In this document: positions 1 through 8,331 of the stretch, piece after piece
Layout of the letters: every line of letters starts with the position of its first letter
Numbering within the stretch: the first letter of the stretch is position 1
NCBI GenBank assembly: GCA_903878125.1
Contig: CAIRGS010000103.1
Span: 1 to 40,641 of the forward strand
DNA from: an uncultured Nitrosomonadales bacterium
Lineage (GTDB): Bacteria > Pseudomonadota > Gammaproteobacteria > Burkholderiales > Gallionellaceae
Length of the DNA stretch: 40,641 nucleotides
Direction of reading: 5' to 3'
Translations under genes and position numbers: made by a program
The notes under the pieces: generated by a model
Seen by the model: only the letters and a program-made list of their open reading frames with translations
Database searches by the model: none
Told to the model about the DNA's origin: nothing

Positions 1-130
1 GCTTGGGGTGTCCGTCAGAAATGAGGTAATGCTTTGTATCTTGATGTGTCTGCGCCAATACACTTTGGATGCATCGCTGCAGGGTAGCATCCGACTCTTT
101 GTAGTACGGCGTAATAATCGCAACCTTCAT
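1..130 (-). CDS. Glycosyltransferase family 2, N-terminal fragment (runs off window)
   Basis: Only the first 43 codons are in the window; the rest lies to the left. The start MKVAIITPYYKES followed by RCIQSVLAQTH and LISDG is the typical first beta-strand and helix of GT-A fold family 2 glycosyltransferases, which bind a nucleotide sugar and act in polysaccharide or glycan assembly at the cytoplasmic face of the membrane. The ATG is well placed behind an AAAGGTGG ribosome site. It begins 25 bases after the stop of the UDP-glucuronate decarboxylase gene on the same strand, so the two are probably one transcript. The acceptor and donor sugars cannot be told from this piece. Confidence 0.72.
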   Translation of the reverse strand, partial: MKVAIITPYYKESDATLQRCIQSVLAQTHQDTKHYLISDGHPK

Positions 131-155
131 ATGGTGGCCACCTTTGAATGGGTAC

Positions 156-1082
156 TTAAATTTTGAAATAAGCGATTGTTTTTTTCAAGCCATTGATCAG
201 GTCAACCCCTGGGTACCAATCCAGCTGGCTTTTTGCCAGGTCGATGTCGGGTTGCCTTTGTTTGGGATCATCCTGGGGCAGAGGTTTAAAAACCAATTTG
301 CTCTTTGAGTCGGTCAGCTCAATCACTATTTGGGCAAACGCCAGAATCGAAATTTCTGAAGGGTTTCCAATATTGACAGGCCCGGTAAATTCATCGCCGG
401 TACCCATGGTTAGTATCAACGCATCAATCAAATCGTCAACGTAGCAAAAACTTCTGGTCTGGCTACCATCACCATAAATTGTGATGTCATCCCCGTTGAG
501 GGCCTGAACAATGAAATTGCTAACCACACGGCCATCACCGGGCTGCATCCTCGGCCCGTAAGTGTTGAAGATTCGTGCCACTTTGATCCGCAAATTGTGC
601 TGTCGCCAGTAGTCAAAGAAAAGCGTTTCGGCGCAGCGCTTGCCTTCATCGTAACAACTGCGAATACCAATCGGATTGACCCTGCCCCAATACGCCTCCG
701 ACTGGGGTTGAACTTCCGGGTCGCCATACACCTCGCTCGTGCTTGCCTGGAGGATTTTCGCCTTTACCCGCTTGGCCAGGCCCAGCATGTTGATAGCGCC
801 ATGCACACTTGTCTTGGTGGTTTGTACCGGATCAAATTGGTAATGCACCGGTGATGCAGGGCAGGCCAGATTGTAAATTTCGTCGACTTCCACATACAGA
901 GGAAAAGTGACATCGTGCCGCATCAATTCAAAATGGGGATGTCCCAGCAGATGTTTGATATTTTCCTTGTTACCCGTGAAAAAATTGTCAACACACAATA
1001 CATCTGAACCGCTAGCCACCAGCCGCTCACATAGGTGTGACCCTAAAAATCCAGCCCCACCGGTTACAAGTATTCTTTTCAT
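156..1082 (-). CDS. UDP-glucuronate decarboxylase (UDP-xylose synthase), SDR family
   Basis: This predicted cytoplasmic enzyme would convert UDP-glucuronate to UDP-xylose through a 4-keto intermediate, supplying pentose for surface glycans. The 308-residue protein has the Rossmann NAD motif GGAGFLG at residues 8-14, TSEVYGDP near 115-122, and the catalytic YDEGK (YxxxK) at 144-148 within the UXS signature [14 protein letters not shown]. The frame is open 35 codons further upstream, but that extension has no family likeness, so the ATG at 1082 (MKRILVTGG) is chosen. The neighbour downstream is a glycosyltransferase, fitting an exopolysaccharide or LPS cluster. A bifunctional ArnA-like role is excluded because there is no formyltransferase domain. 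Confidence 0.9.
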   Translation of the reverse strand: MKRILVTGGAGFLGSHLCERLVASGSDVLCVDNFFTGNKENIKHLLGHPHFELMRHDVTFPLYVEVDEIYNLACPASPVHYQFDPVQTTKTSVHGAINMLGLAKRVKAKILQASTSEVYGDPEVQPQSEAYWGRVNPIGIRSCYDEGKRCAETLFFDYWRQHNLRIKVARIFNTYGPRMQPGDGRVVSNFIVQALNGDDITIYGDGSQTRSFCYVDDLIDALILTMGTGDEFTGPVNIGNPSEISILAFAQIVIELTDSKSKLVFKPLPQDDPKQRQPDIDLAKSQLDWYPGVDLINGLKKTIAYFKI

Positions 1083-1373
1083 TATTTGCCTGCTGGAATT
1101 GGGTGATAAGGATAGGAAATTAAAGCGCGACACGAGGGCTCTCGTGCAAGCTGTTCGCACTTTACAGGAGGGCATCACCTGTGTCACCGGGTGAGTTCAG
1201 GAGTCTGGATAAGGAGTGACTTTTTTTGCCCACACTCACGGCAGCTAGTATTGGCGATTCGATTATTGCCTCGGAGGCAAACGAAAGACTTAAGATGGCT
1301 CGGTCTGGCTGTTTACCGGATGGATGGTTCAAGGGACAATGAGAGCCTTGCCGCATACGAGTGCTATTTTGTT
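1083..1373. other. Divergent intergenic region with two short palindromes
   Basis: This stretch separates the minus-strand decarboxylase from the plus-strand methyltransferase and should hold both promoters, though no convincing -35/-10 pair stands out. It contains two compact hairpins: CACGAG at 1131-1136 with CTCGTG at 1141-1146, and TTGCCTC at 1266-1272 with GAGGCAA at 1274-1280. Neither is followed by a T-run, so they are not simple terminators. An in-frame extension of the methyltransferase covers 1191-1373, but its codons look non-coding. Confidence 0.4.
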
Positions 1374-2120
1374 ATGAACAAGAAACTCAGCCCCTACGAG
1401 ATGCTCCGAGTCCACGAGTCTGGCGATGCACCCTACCAGACACATTTCGTTCCTGAAGACGTCAGAAAAATATGTGTCGAGTTGGCGCCATCGACCTATC
1501 TGGATGTGGGATGCAATCGCGGGCAATTGATTGCTGCGGTCAAAAAAGGTCTTAACAGCCGTGCCGTTTGTGTTGGTGTTGAAATGAACGCGCTTGCCGC
1601 AAAGGCCGCAGAACAGGTTTGTGACCGCGTCTATTCAAGCACCTTTGATGCGGCAGTCGGTGGACTCAAGGCGGACTACCCGGGCGGTTTCGATGTTATT
1701 TCATTTGCTGATGTGCTTGAACACATGTACGACCCGTGGGAAGCCATGGTCTTGGCGAAGGAATTGTTATCCGAGCGTGGAAAGTGCATATTTCAAATTC
1801 CAAATATGGGACATCGTTCCATTATTGGCGGACTACTTTCGAATCGATTCGATTATGAGTTGATGGGTTTGCTGGATGTGACGCATATTCGTTTTTTTAC
1901 GCCAGGATCATTTGAACACGCCTGCCAGCAGGCTGGGTACAAGATCATGCGGAAGGTGCAAATCATGGAGGAAAACCCGCAACCTTTGCTATCTGCGTTC
2001 AGCACACTGATTTCAGGATCAGAGGATGTCAAGAATTTCTTGCGAATATTGGGCGTGACACAGATCAATCTTCCGCTACTGGCGATGTGGCAAATTTGTT
2101 ATGTGTGTGAACCTCTATGA
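1374..2120 (+). CDS. Class I SAM-dependent methyltransferase (type 11/12-like)
   Basis: A 248-residue class I methyltransferase. The SAM-binding motif I is LDVGCNRG at residues 43-50, an acidic strand-2 end is in VGVEMNA near 68-73, and the post-motif FADVLEHMYDP at about 111-121 is typical of the Methyltransf_11/23 families that modify small molecules or glycan precursors. The start is uncertain: ATG codons at 1320 and 1374 are both in frame and neither has a strong ribosome site. The later one is chosen because similarity-like sequence (KLSPYEMLRVHESGD) begins there. It is divergent from the decarboxylase at the edge of a polysaccharide region, so a sugar or lipid-linked substrate is plausible but not shown. 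Confidence 0.75.
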   Translation: MNKKLSPYEMLRVHESGDAPYQTHFVPEDVRKICVELAPSTYLDVGCNRGQLIAAVKKGLNSRAVCVGVEMNALAAKAAEQVCDRVYSSTFDAAVGGLKADYPGGFDVISFADVLEHMYDPWEAMVLAKELLSERGKCIFQIPNMGHRSIIGGLLSNRFDYELMGLLDVTHIRFFTPGSFEHACQQAGYKIMRKVQIMEENPQPLLSAFSTLISGSEDVKNFLRILGVTQINLPLLAMWQICYVCEPL

Positions 2121-2151
2121 GTTGACCCAATACTGTTTGGTTAAAGAAATT

Positions 2152-2246
2152 CCGCTCGCCCTGCCCCTTCGACTTTGCTCAGGACTGCAGGCATTGTCAA
2201 AGGGCTCTGGGTGAGCGGCTGGTGGTTCGACAAGCTCTCCACGAAC
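2152..2246. repeat. REP-like dispersed inverted repeat
   Basis: The stretch folds into a long imperfect hairpin. CCGCTCGCCC (2152-2161) pairs with GGGTGAGCGG (2209-2218), and inside it CCTTCGAC pairs with GTCAAAGG. It is followed by a second unit around TTCGACAAGCTCTCCACGAA (2226-2245). The core TTCGACAAGCTC...CGAACGG is the kind of short repeat scattered between genes in many proteobacteria. A weak possible relative, TTCGATAAGCTCAACC, lies near 12569. It does not look coding. Confidence 0.5.
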
Positions 2247-2367
2247 GGTTAAGCGAACAGTATTTGAGTTGGGCTCACTATATCTATTTAGCAACATCGC
2301 CAGCTTTCGAAGAGAAAAAATGCAATATTGATTCTTACAATTTATTTCGATCACGACACTATAAACT

Positions 2368-3126
2368 ATGCCCGATATTTTTCTGCTCAAGGCAATCGCC
2401 AAGACGATTATTCTGCCCCCCACAGGGTTGCTATTAATCATTCTCGTTGGCCTGTTTCTGTTACATAGATTTCCGCGCACGGGCAGAGCGATCTCAATTA
2501 TTGCGACGGTCTATCTGCTTGCACTGTCTACCCCCTTTGCTTCGTATCAACTGATGCATTTTCTCGACACCTCGCCCCCGCTCGACCTCAAAGAAGCGCG
2601 ACGCGCCCAAGCCATCGTGATCCTCGGCGGCGGAATTCGCAACAATGCGTTGGAGTACGGTGGGGACACATTGGGGCGGCTGACCCTAGAGCGCGTGCGC
2701 TATGGCGCGCGGGTCGCGAAGAATACCGGTTTGCCGGTGCTCGTCGCCGGTGGGTCGGTACTGGGTGGAGAAACGGAAGCAAAGTTGATGCGGGAAGCGC
2801 TGGAAAACGAGTACGGTATCAAAATTCGTTGGAGCGAAGATAAATCACGAAACACACGTGAGAATGCTGAATTCTCTGCTGCGATATTGGCAAAAGAGAA
2901 CATTCGGCAAGTCGTGCTCGTTACACACAGCTTTGACATGCCACGGGCAAAAGCGGAATTCGCTAAGTCGGGATTGCCGGTAATTGCGGCCCCTACCGGA
3001 ATTTTAAATGGCGACCTCCAATGGCCGTCGGATTATTTGCCAGGAATCGGTGGATTGCAGGCGAGTTACTACGTTTGCTATGAAATTTTGACAAAGCTGG
3101 TCATGCGGATGTCTTTCTTTCAATAA
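2368..3126 (+). CDS. YdcF/ElyC/SanA family (DUF218) membrane protein
   Basis: A 252-residue protein with two N-terminal hydrophobic segments (about 8-32 and 40-58) followed by a DUF218 domain that begins at AIVILGGG (82-89). The domain contains the conserved VAGGS, a TRENAEFSA stretch, and VTHSFDMPRA near the end. In Escherichia coli the related ElyC affects peptidoglycan assembly and undecaprenyl-phosphate use at the inner membrane, but the biochemical activity of the family is unclear. The 759-base gene is complete and convergent with the cusA homologue, whose stop lies 30 bases away. No clear ribosome site precedes the ATG. Confidence 0.82.
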   Translation: MPDIFLLKAIAKTIILPPTGLLLIILVGLFLLHRFPRTGRAISIIATVYLLALSTPFASYQLMHFLDTSPPLDLKEARRAQAIVILGGGIRNNALEYGGDTLGRLTLERVRYGARVAKNTGLPVLVAGGSVLGGETEAKLMREALENEYGIKIRWSEDKSRNTRENAEFSAAILAKENIRQVVLVTHSFDMPRAKAEFAKSGLPVIAAPTGILNGDLQWPSDYLPGIGGLQASYYVCYEILTKLVMRMSFFQ

Positions 3127-3156
3127 ACTCATTACAAGTTATCGCTGAACCCTGCA

Positions 3157-6100
3157 TCAGTCCTTCGCCATACCCCGCCCTTGCCACCACGAGTACAGCA
3201 CGGGGATTACGATTAGCGACAACAGCGGTGCCGTAAGCATGCCGCCTACTAACGGCGCGGCAATACGTTTCATGACTTCTGCACCGGCACCTTGGCTGAA
3301 CATCACCGGCAACAAGCCCACCACGATTACCGAGACGGTCATCATTTTTGGGCGGATGCGCAGCAGTGCTCCCTGAATGATGGCTTGGTGCAAATCATGC
3401 CGGTTATTCAAGCGCCCGGCGCAGCGTAAGTCTTCGATGGCATTGTCAAGATACAGCAGCATGACTACGCCAAATTCGGCGGCTACGCCAGCCAGCGCAA
3501 TGAAGCCCACTGCTACTGCCACCGATAAGTTATATCCCAGCGCGTATACCAGCCAGAAGCCGCCGATCAGGGAGAATGGCAGGCATAGCAGCACCAGCAG
3601 CACTTTGCCGAAATGGCGGAAGTGCATGTATAGCAACAAGATTGCCAGTATCAGCGTCAGCGGGATGACCCACTGCATGCGATCTTTGGCATGTTGCAAA
3701 TTTACGTACTGTCCCGACCAAGCAATGGCGAAGCCGGGCGGCAATGTCACCGATTTTTCCAGTGCGCGCTTGGCTTCGTCCACATAACCGCCGAGATCGC
3801 GCCCGGCGATGTCGATATATACATAGGCGGTCAAACGCGCATTTTCGCTTTTGATTTCTGAAGCGCCGTCACTGAAGTGCAAATGCGCCAATTCACCCAG
3901 CGGCACTTGTGCCCCGGATGGCATGGTGATTCGGCTGGCCGCTAGTGCCGGCAGGGAATCGCGCAGGGCACGTGGATATCGCAAATTAATCTGGAAGCGT
4001 TCGCGCCCGTCAATCACAGTGCCGATGTTTTCGCCACCGATTGCGCCTTGCACCAGACGCTGCACATCGGCGACGGTAACGCCATAGCGTGCGGCTTGAG
4101 CCCGGTTAATGTCGATGTCCAGATAACGGCCGCCGGTGGCACGTTCAGCGAATACGGTGCGCGTGCCAGGCACGCTCTTGATCACCGCCGCGATTTGCTG
4201 AGCCAATTCAGCGATGCCGGCCAGATCCGGGCCGGTGACTTTAATTCCCAGCGGCGTTCTGATACCTGTGGAAAGCATGTCTATGCGGGTGCGGATTGGA
4301 TAGCCCCAAGAGTTGGTGAGCCCTGGCAGACGCACCTGGTCATCGAGCTTGTGTATCAATTGCTCTACCGTTTCTCCCGGGGGCCACTGGTCACGCGGCT
4401 TGAGCAGAATGGTAGTTTCCAGCATCGAAAGCGGTGCCGGATCGGTCGCCGTATCGGCGCGTCCGGCCTTGCCGAATACGCGCTCAACTTCCGGCAGGGC
4501 GCGGATCAGGCGATCCGTGATTTGCAAAATATTGGCCGCCTCATCTACGGACAAGCCGGGCAAGGTTGTTGGCATATACAGCAGGTCGCCTTCATACAGT
4601 GGCGGCATGAATTCGCTGCCCAGTTTGGCCAGCGGCCACGCCACAGTTGCCAATAGCAGTAACGTGGCGAGTACGGTCAACTTGCGTTTGCTTAAGGCGG
4701 CCAGCAGCACTGGCCGATACAGGGCTTGTAATGCGCGGTTTAACGGATTGCGTTGTTCCGGGCGAATACGCCCTCGAATGAAATAACCCATCAGCACCGG
4801 CGTGAGCGTTATCGCCAGGAACGCGCTGGCGGCCATTGCATAAGTTTTTGTGTATGCGAGGGGTGCGAATAGCCTGCCTTCCTGCCCGTCCAGCGTTAAT
4901 ACCGGCAGGAAAGAGATAGTGATTACCAGCAGCGAGAAGAACAGGGCCGGGCCAACTTCCAGTGAACTTGCTTTCACCACCTGCCAGTAATCGGGGTTGG
5001 CTCCGGCACGTTCCAGATGCTTATGCATGTTTTCGATCATCACAATGGCAGCGTCGACCATTGCGCCGATGGCGATGGCGATGCCGCCCAGCGACATGAT
5101 GTTGGCGCTGACGCCCTGTTGTTGCATGATGATGAAAGCGGCCAAAATGCCGATGGGTAATGTTACGACTGCCACCAGCGATGAACGCAGGTGAAACAGG
5201 AACAGCAGGCAGACCAGAGCGACTGCCAGTGATTCCTCGATCAGTTTCTCGCGCAGGGTGCTGATGGCGCGTTTGATCAGGCCGGAGCGGTCATAAGTGA
5301 CGACTAATTCCACACCTTGGGGCAATCCTGCCCTCAGTTCCTGCAAGCGCGTCTTGACCCGCTCTATCGTTTCCAGTGCGTTGTTGCCGTAGCGCATCAC
5401 GACGATCCCGCCCACTGTTTCGCCCTCGCCATCGAGATCAACCACGCCACGGCGCGCTTCCGGCCCCGTCTGGATATGCGCCACGTCCTGCAAACGGATG
5501 GGGATGCCTTGTGCGTCTGTGCCGAGCGAAATTTGCCGGAAATCATCCATCGTTTTGAGGTAGCCGCGCGCCCGGATCATGTATTCGGCGCGCCCCATTT
5601 CTACTACTGAGCCGCCGCCAGACAGGTTGCTGTCGCGCACTGACTGCGCCACTTTGTCCAATGTCAGTTTATACGCGGCCAGTCGGGTCGGACTTACTTC
5701 GATCTGGTATTGCCGCACCATGCCACCAATACTCGCCACTTCGGCGACACCGGGCAGGCTTTGCAATTCATATTTCAGGAAGAAATCCTGTAGCGCGCGC
5801 AATTGGTCAGGATCGTGGTGATGCTGACGATCGGTTAACGCATATTCAAAAATCCAGCCTACGCCGGATGCATCAGGGCCGAGTGCCGGTGTGACGCCGG
5901 GCGGCAGCTTTCCCGCCATCTGGCTCAGGTATTCGAGCACGCGCGTGCGCGCCCAGTAGGGATCGGTTCCATCCTTGAAAATGATGTAAATAAACGACTC
6001 GCCGAACATGGAAAAACCGCGAACCGCAGTAGAACCGGGGACCGACAGTAGCGCCGAGGTAAGCGGATAAGTCACCTGGTCTTCCACCGCTTGCGGCGAT

Positions 6101-6267
6101 TGGCCTGGGTAAGTGGTTTTGATGATGACCTGGACGTCAGAAAGATCGGGGATTGCGTCCAGTGCTGTATGACGCAAGGAGTACATTCCCCAGGCGCTGA
6201 TTAAGGCGGCAAGCAGCAAAACCAGCAGATGGTTGCGTAATGACCAGGATATAACGCGGGCAATCAT
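3157..6267 (-). CDS. cusA: CusA-type RND copper/silver efflux transporter
   Basis: A 1036-residue inner-membrane RND pump of the heavy-metal efflux type. It would export Cu(I)/Ag(I) from periplasm or cytoplasm through a tripartite complex, driven by protons. The three methionine positions that bind Cu(I) in E. coli CusA are all present, in DLLYMPTT, PLSMLETT and RIDMLSTG. The proton-relay residues are also visible: Asp in IGAMVDAAIVMIEN, Glu in AAEFGVVML and Lys in RIRPKMMT. These features favour Cu/Ag over Zn/Co/Cd. Its ATG overlaps the cusB stop by four bases (ATGA), so translation is coupled. No outer-membrane CusC/TolC gene or CusF chaperone follows; the next gene is convergent. Confidence 0.93.
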   Translation of the reverse strand: MIARVISWSLRNHLLVLLLAALISAWGMYSLRHTALDAIPDLSDVQVIIKTTYPGQSPQAVEDQVTYPLTSALLSVPGSTAVRGFSMFGESFIYIIFKDGTDPYWARTRVLEYLSQMAGKLPPGVTPALGPDASGVGWIFEYALTDRQHHHDPDQLRALQDFFLKYELQSLPGVAEVASIGGMVRQYQIEVSPTRLAAYKLTLDKVAQSVRDSNLSGGGSVVEMGRAEYMIRARGYLKTMDDFRQISLGTDAQGIPIRLQDVAHIQTGPEARRGVVDLDGEGETVGGIVVMRYGNNALETIERVKTRLQELRAGLPQGVELVVTYDRSGLIKRAISTLREKLIEESLAVALVCLLFLFHLRSSLVAVVTLPIGILAAFIIMQQQGVSANIMSLGGIAIAIGAMVDAAIVMIENMHKHLERAGANPDYWQVVKASSLEVGPALFFSLLVITISFLPVLTLDGQEGRLFAPLAYTKTYAMAASAFLAITLTPVLMGYFIRGRIRPEQRNPLNRALQALYRPVLLAALSKRKLTVLATLLLLATVAWPLAKLGSEFMPPLYEGDLLYMPTTLPGLSVDEAANILQITDRLIRALPEVERVFGKAGRADTATDPAPLSMLETTILLKPRDQWPPGETVEQLIHKLDDQVRLPGLTNSWGYPIRTRIDMLSTGIRTPLGIKVTGPDLAGIAELAQQIAAVIKSVPGTRTVFAERATGGRYLDIDINRAQAARYGVTVADVQRLVQGAIGGENIGTVIDGRERFQINLRYPRALRDSLPALAASRITMPSGAQVPLGELAHLHFSDGASEIKSENARLTAYVYIDIAGRDLGGYVDEAKRALEKSVTLPPGFAIAWSGQYVNLQHAKDRMQWVIPLTLILAILLLYMHFRHFGKVLLVLLCLPFSLIGGFWLVYALGYNLSVAVAVGFIALAGVAAEFGVVMLLYLDNAIEDLRCAGRLNNRHDLHQAIIQGALLRIRPKMMTVSVIVVGLLPVMFSQGAGAEVMKRIAAPLVGGMLTAPLLSLIVIPVLYSWWQGRGMAKD

Positions 6268-7592
6268 TGGTGCTTGTGCGATTCCTGCATGCGTTGCGCG
6301 GCATCATGCAGCGACGATGCTGCGTCCAGCAGGAACTGGCCGTTTACTGCCACTTCTGCGCCTTCCAGCAAGCCATCTACAACCTCGATCCAGTCCCCGC
6401 TTTCGATCCCGGTCTCGATATTGACAGGGAGGAAATGCCCCTCTCCACGGGACAGGATTACCAAATCTCCCTGCCCGGTGTGGATGACTGACGAGCGCGG
6501 CAAAACGAGTGCTTCATGCGGCTGGGCGTGGATGATCACGTCTACAAAGCTGCCCGGACGCAAACGCAGATTGGCATTGTTAAGCGTCACCCTCGCGCTT
6601 ATTTTGTTGTTTTCGGCGAGTGGATTGACAAAGTCGAGCTTGGTTTTTATTTCCTGCCCATCGGGGGTTTTTATGGTTACCGCATCGCCATTCTTTATCC
6701 GGCCAGCTTGGTCGGGATAAAGCGTGATATCAACCCATACCTTGGAAACATCGGCCAGCGTAAACAAAGTGGCGGAAGGCGTGACAAAGTTACCTTCGCG
6801 TGCATTAATTTGTGTTACTACACCTGCCTGACCCGCCAGTATTTTAACCACCTCAAGGGGTTGCTTGGAATCCTCGATCTGTTGAACAGATTCAATGCCA
6901 ATATCTTTATGCAGGAATTTAGTTCTTTCTCTGGAAAGCTCTTGCAGAAGATCCATCACATAGGGGTTTTCCACTAGCGGTGAAATGTCGCCTATCGTTT
7001 TTAACGTCTGATCACGACGTACCACATACCTCAAATACTCTTTTTGCTGTGCAATCAAATCGGGAGAATAAATCTCATAGATTACTTGCCCTTTGTGAAT
7101 CTGCTGTCCGACCGAATTGATATTCAGCTTTTTTATCCAGCCATCGACCTTGGTGTGGACATTATAAAGAGTGTCCCCATCGACTATTACGTTGCCATAA
7201 GTGCGGATTTCCTGGCTGAGCGTGGCTGTTTTTACACTTTCCAACCTGACCCCAAGCTTCTGGATGGATGCAGTATCGATATGAATGCCGTGGTCGTGGC
7301 TGTGCGCTGCGGGATTTTTTGACTGAACCAGATCCATGCCGCAAATCGGGCAAGTGCCCGGATGGTTTTGCATGATCTCCGGGTGCATCGGACAAATCCA
7401 GATTTGCTCTTTTCCGGCTTTGCCTATTTCAGCTAAAGATAAGGTCTTGATGCCGGGAATTGTGGTTTGAGCTGTGGTTTGAGCTGTGGTTTGAGTATCA
7501 AGCCATGAAATAGAAATGCGCTGACTGATGAGATACCCGGCCAGCATGACGATTCCTAGCAGCACTATCCCTGCCGTTATTTTTTTCGGCAT
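6264..7592 (-). CDS. cusB: CusB-type periplasmic adaptor with heavy-metal-binding domain
   Basis: This 442-residue membrane fusion protein links the CusA pump to an outer-membrane channel. A single N-terminal membrane segment (about 6-23) is followed by a short low-complexity linker QTTAQTTAQTT (34-44) and a heavy-metal-binding domain at about 65-90 (WICPMHPEI ... GTCPICGMDLV), as in CusB/SilB relatives. A histidine patch HSHDHGIH lies just after it. The lipoyl/barrel-sandwich and beta-barrel domains fill the rest, ending in a His-rich tail. It is the first gene of a cusBA pair. A CsoR-like inverted repeat lies about 100 bases upstream of its ATG, suggesting copper-responsive control. Confidence 0.92.
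   Translation of the reverse strand: MPKKITAGIVLLGIVMLAGYLISQRISISWLDTQTTAQTTAQTTIPGIKTLSLAEIGKAGKEQIWICPMHPEIMQNHPGTCPICGMDLVQSKNPAAHSHDHGIHIDTASIQKLGVRLESVKTATLSQEIRTYGNVIVDGDTLYNVHTKVDGWIKKLNINSVGQQIHKGQVIYEIYSPDLIAQQKEYLRYVVRRDQTLKTIGDISPLVENPYVMDLLQELSRERTKFLHKDIGIESVQQIEDSKQPLEVVKILAGQAGVVTQINAREGNFVTPSATLFTLADVSKVWVDITLYPDQAGRIKNGDAVTIKTPDGQEIKTKLDFVNPLAENNKISARVTLNNANLRLRPGSFVDVIIHAQPHEALVLPRSSVIHTGQGDLVILSRGEGHFLPVNIETGIESGDWIEVVDGLLEGAEVAVNGQFLLDAASSLHDAAQRMQESHKHQ
7461..7496. repeat. 12-bp tandem repeat inside cusB
   Basis: The unit tgtggtttgagc occurs nearly three times in tandem (7461-7472, 7473-7484, 7485-7496 with one final mismatch). Because the unit is a multiple of three it keeps frame and encodes the QTTA repeat in the linker after the membrane anchor of CusB. 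Copy-number change would lengthen or shorten the linker without breaking the protein. Confidence 0.8.
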
Positions 7593-7690
7593 ATTGATGG
7601 TCCGATTTCCTCTGGGCTATACCTGATCACGATGTGTTATTTGCGGCGCAGGCTTCAACCGCGTCTTCCTGTTGAGGATGCAAAATTTAT

Positions 7691-7703
7691 TACCCTGGGG
7701 GTA
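7691..7703. promoter_or_regulatory. Candidate CsoR-like copper operator upstream of cusBA
   Basis: TACCC-TGG-GGGTA is a short GC-rich inverted repeat with AT-rich flanks, next to a TAATAA that could serve as a -10 box for cusB on the minus strand. Its form resembles the TACCC...GGGTA sites bound by copper sensors of the CsoR/RcnR family. No csoR gene is in the window, so the regulator is inferred only. A separate hairpin, TGCCCA/TGGGCA, lies at 7726-7740. Confidence 0.45.
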
Positions 7704-7797
7704 TGAATCATATACGAACACCCTGTGCCCATGGTGGGCAGAGGTGAATTTACAAACTTGATGAGGGGGGATTGCCTTGTTTTTGAAAGAAAACTGC

Positions 7798-8232
7798 CTA
7801 CTTTCCCTCGAAGGTACGTATAAATTGGATCACATTCCAACCGTCTTCCTCATTTATATCCGTTCCCACACGAATCGGCATCCCGGTTCCCGGACTACCA
7901 TGTTTTAAAACCCACATTAATTCCCCATCTGTGCGAAGTTTCTGCCATTTTGCATCGGTAAAATCACGCGGAGCATGTCCGGGTAGATTGACACCTCTGC
8001 CATTATTGCTATGGCAAGTTACGCAAAAACCTTCCCCAAAATAAACTTTACGGCCTGCTTCAATTCGCTCTGGAGTTACGGAATAAGGGCTTTTTACGAG
8101 CTGTTCCTGCGTAAGAATTGCCTTGGGTACACGCGGCTCATACACGTCTTTGTGAAAAGCCCATGTACTTTGCGAGACGGCGCTCAAAAAGATAGCAATC
8201 CATGCCCACCTATTTTTCTTGAAAAAAAACAT
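7798..8232 (-). CDS. Periplasmic mono-haem c-type cytochrome
   Basis: A 144-residue secreted class I-like cytochrome c. A signal peptide covers about residues 1-25 (cleavage after STWA), one haem motif CVTCH is at 70-74, and Met118 in GSPGTGMP is the likely second axial ligand. A conserved PRDFTDAKWQ segment lies between them. It probably shuttles electrons in the periplasm; its partner is unknown. The start at 8232 is preceded by a GAGGTG ribosome site. It lies between cusB and the DUF1264 gene on the same strand and near the nirK operon, so a role as electron donor or acceptor for copper enzymes is possible but not shown. Confidence 0.85.
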   Translation of the reverse strand: MFFFKKNRWAWIAIFLSAVSQSTWAFHKDVYEPRVPKAILTQEQLVKSPYSVTPERIEAGRKVYFGEGFCVTCHSNNGRGVNLPGHAPRDFTDAKWQKLRTDGELMWVLKHGSPGTGMPIRVGTDINEEDGWNVIQFIRTFEGK

Positions 8233-8271
8233 GACATCACCTCACATATAAAGGGCGCCTATAAAATCAAA

Positions 8272-8311
8272 AGACACGATGCTCATCCCACCATGGACAA
8301 ACCCCGTGTCT
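8272..8311 (-). terminator. Weak terminator-like hairpin after the DUF1264 gene
   Basis: AGACACG (8272-8278) pairs with CGTGTCT (8305-8311) across a 26-base loop that contains CCCACCATGG. On the minus strand the stem is followed by TTTTGATTTT. The long loop makes this a weak candidate; it could also be a leader structure for the cytochrome gene downstream. Confidence 0.3.
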
Positions 8312-8331
8312 CTTGAAAAAATCAAATAAAC

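Noticed and set aside
1191-1373. Longer methyltransferase starting at 1191
   Set aside because: The extra 61 codons lack family features and look non-coding, with no ribosome site at that start; a shorter form is preferred.
3377-3787. Long open frames on the plus strand opposite cusA and other GC-rich genes
   Set aside because: They mirror the codons of well-supported minus-strand genes and have no family likeness or ribosome sites.
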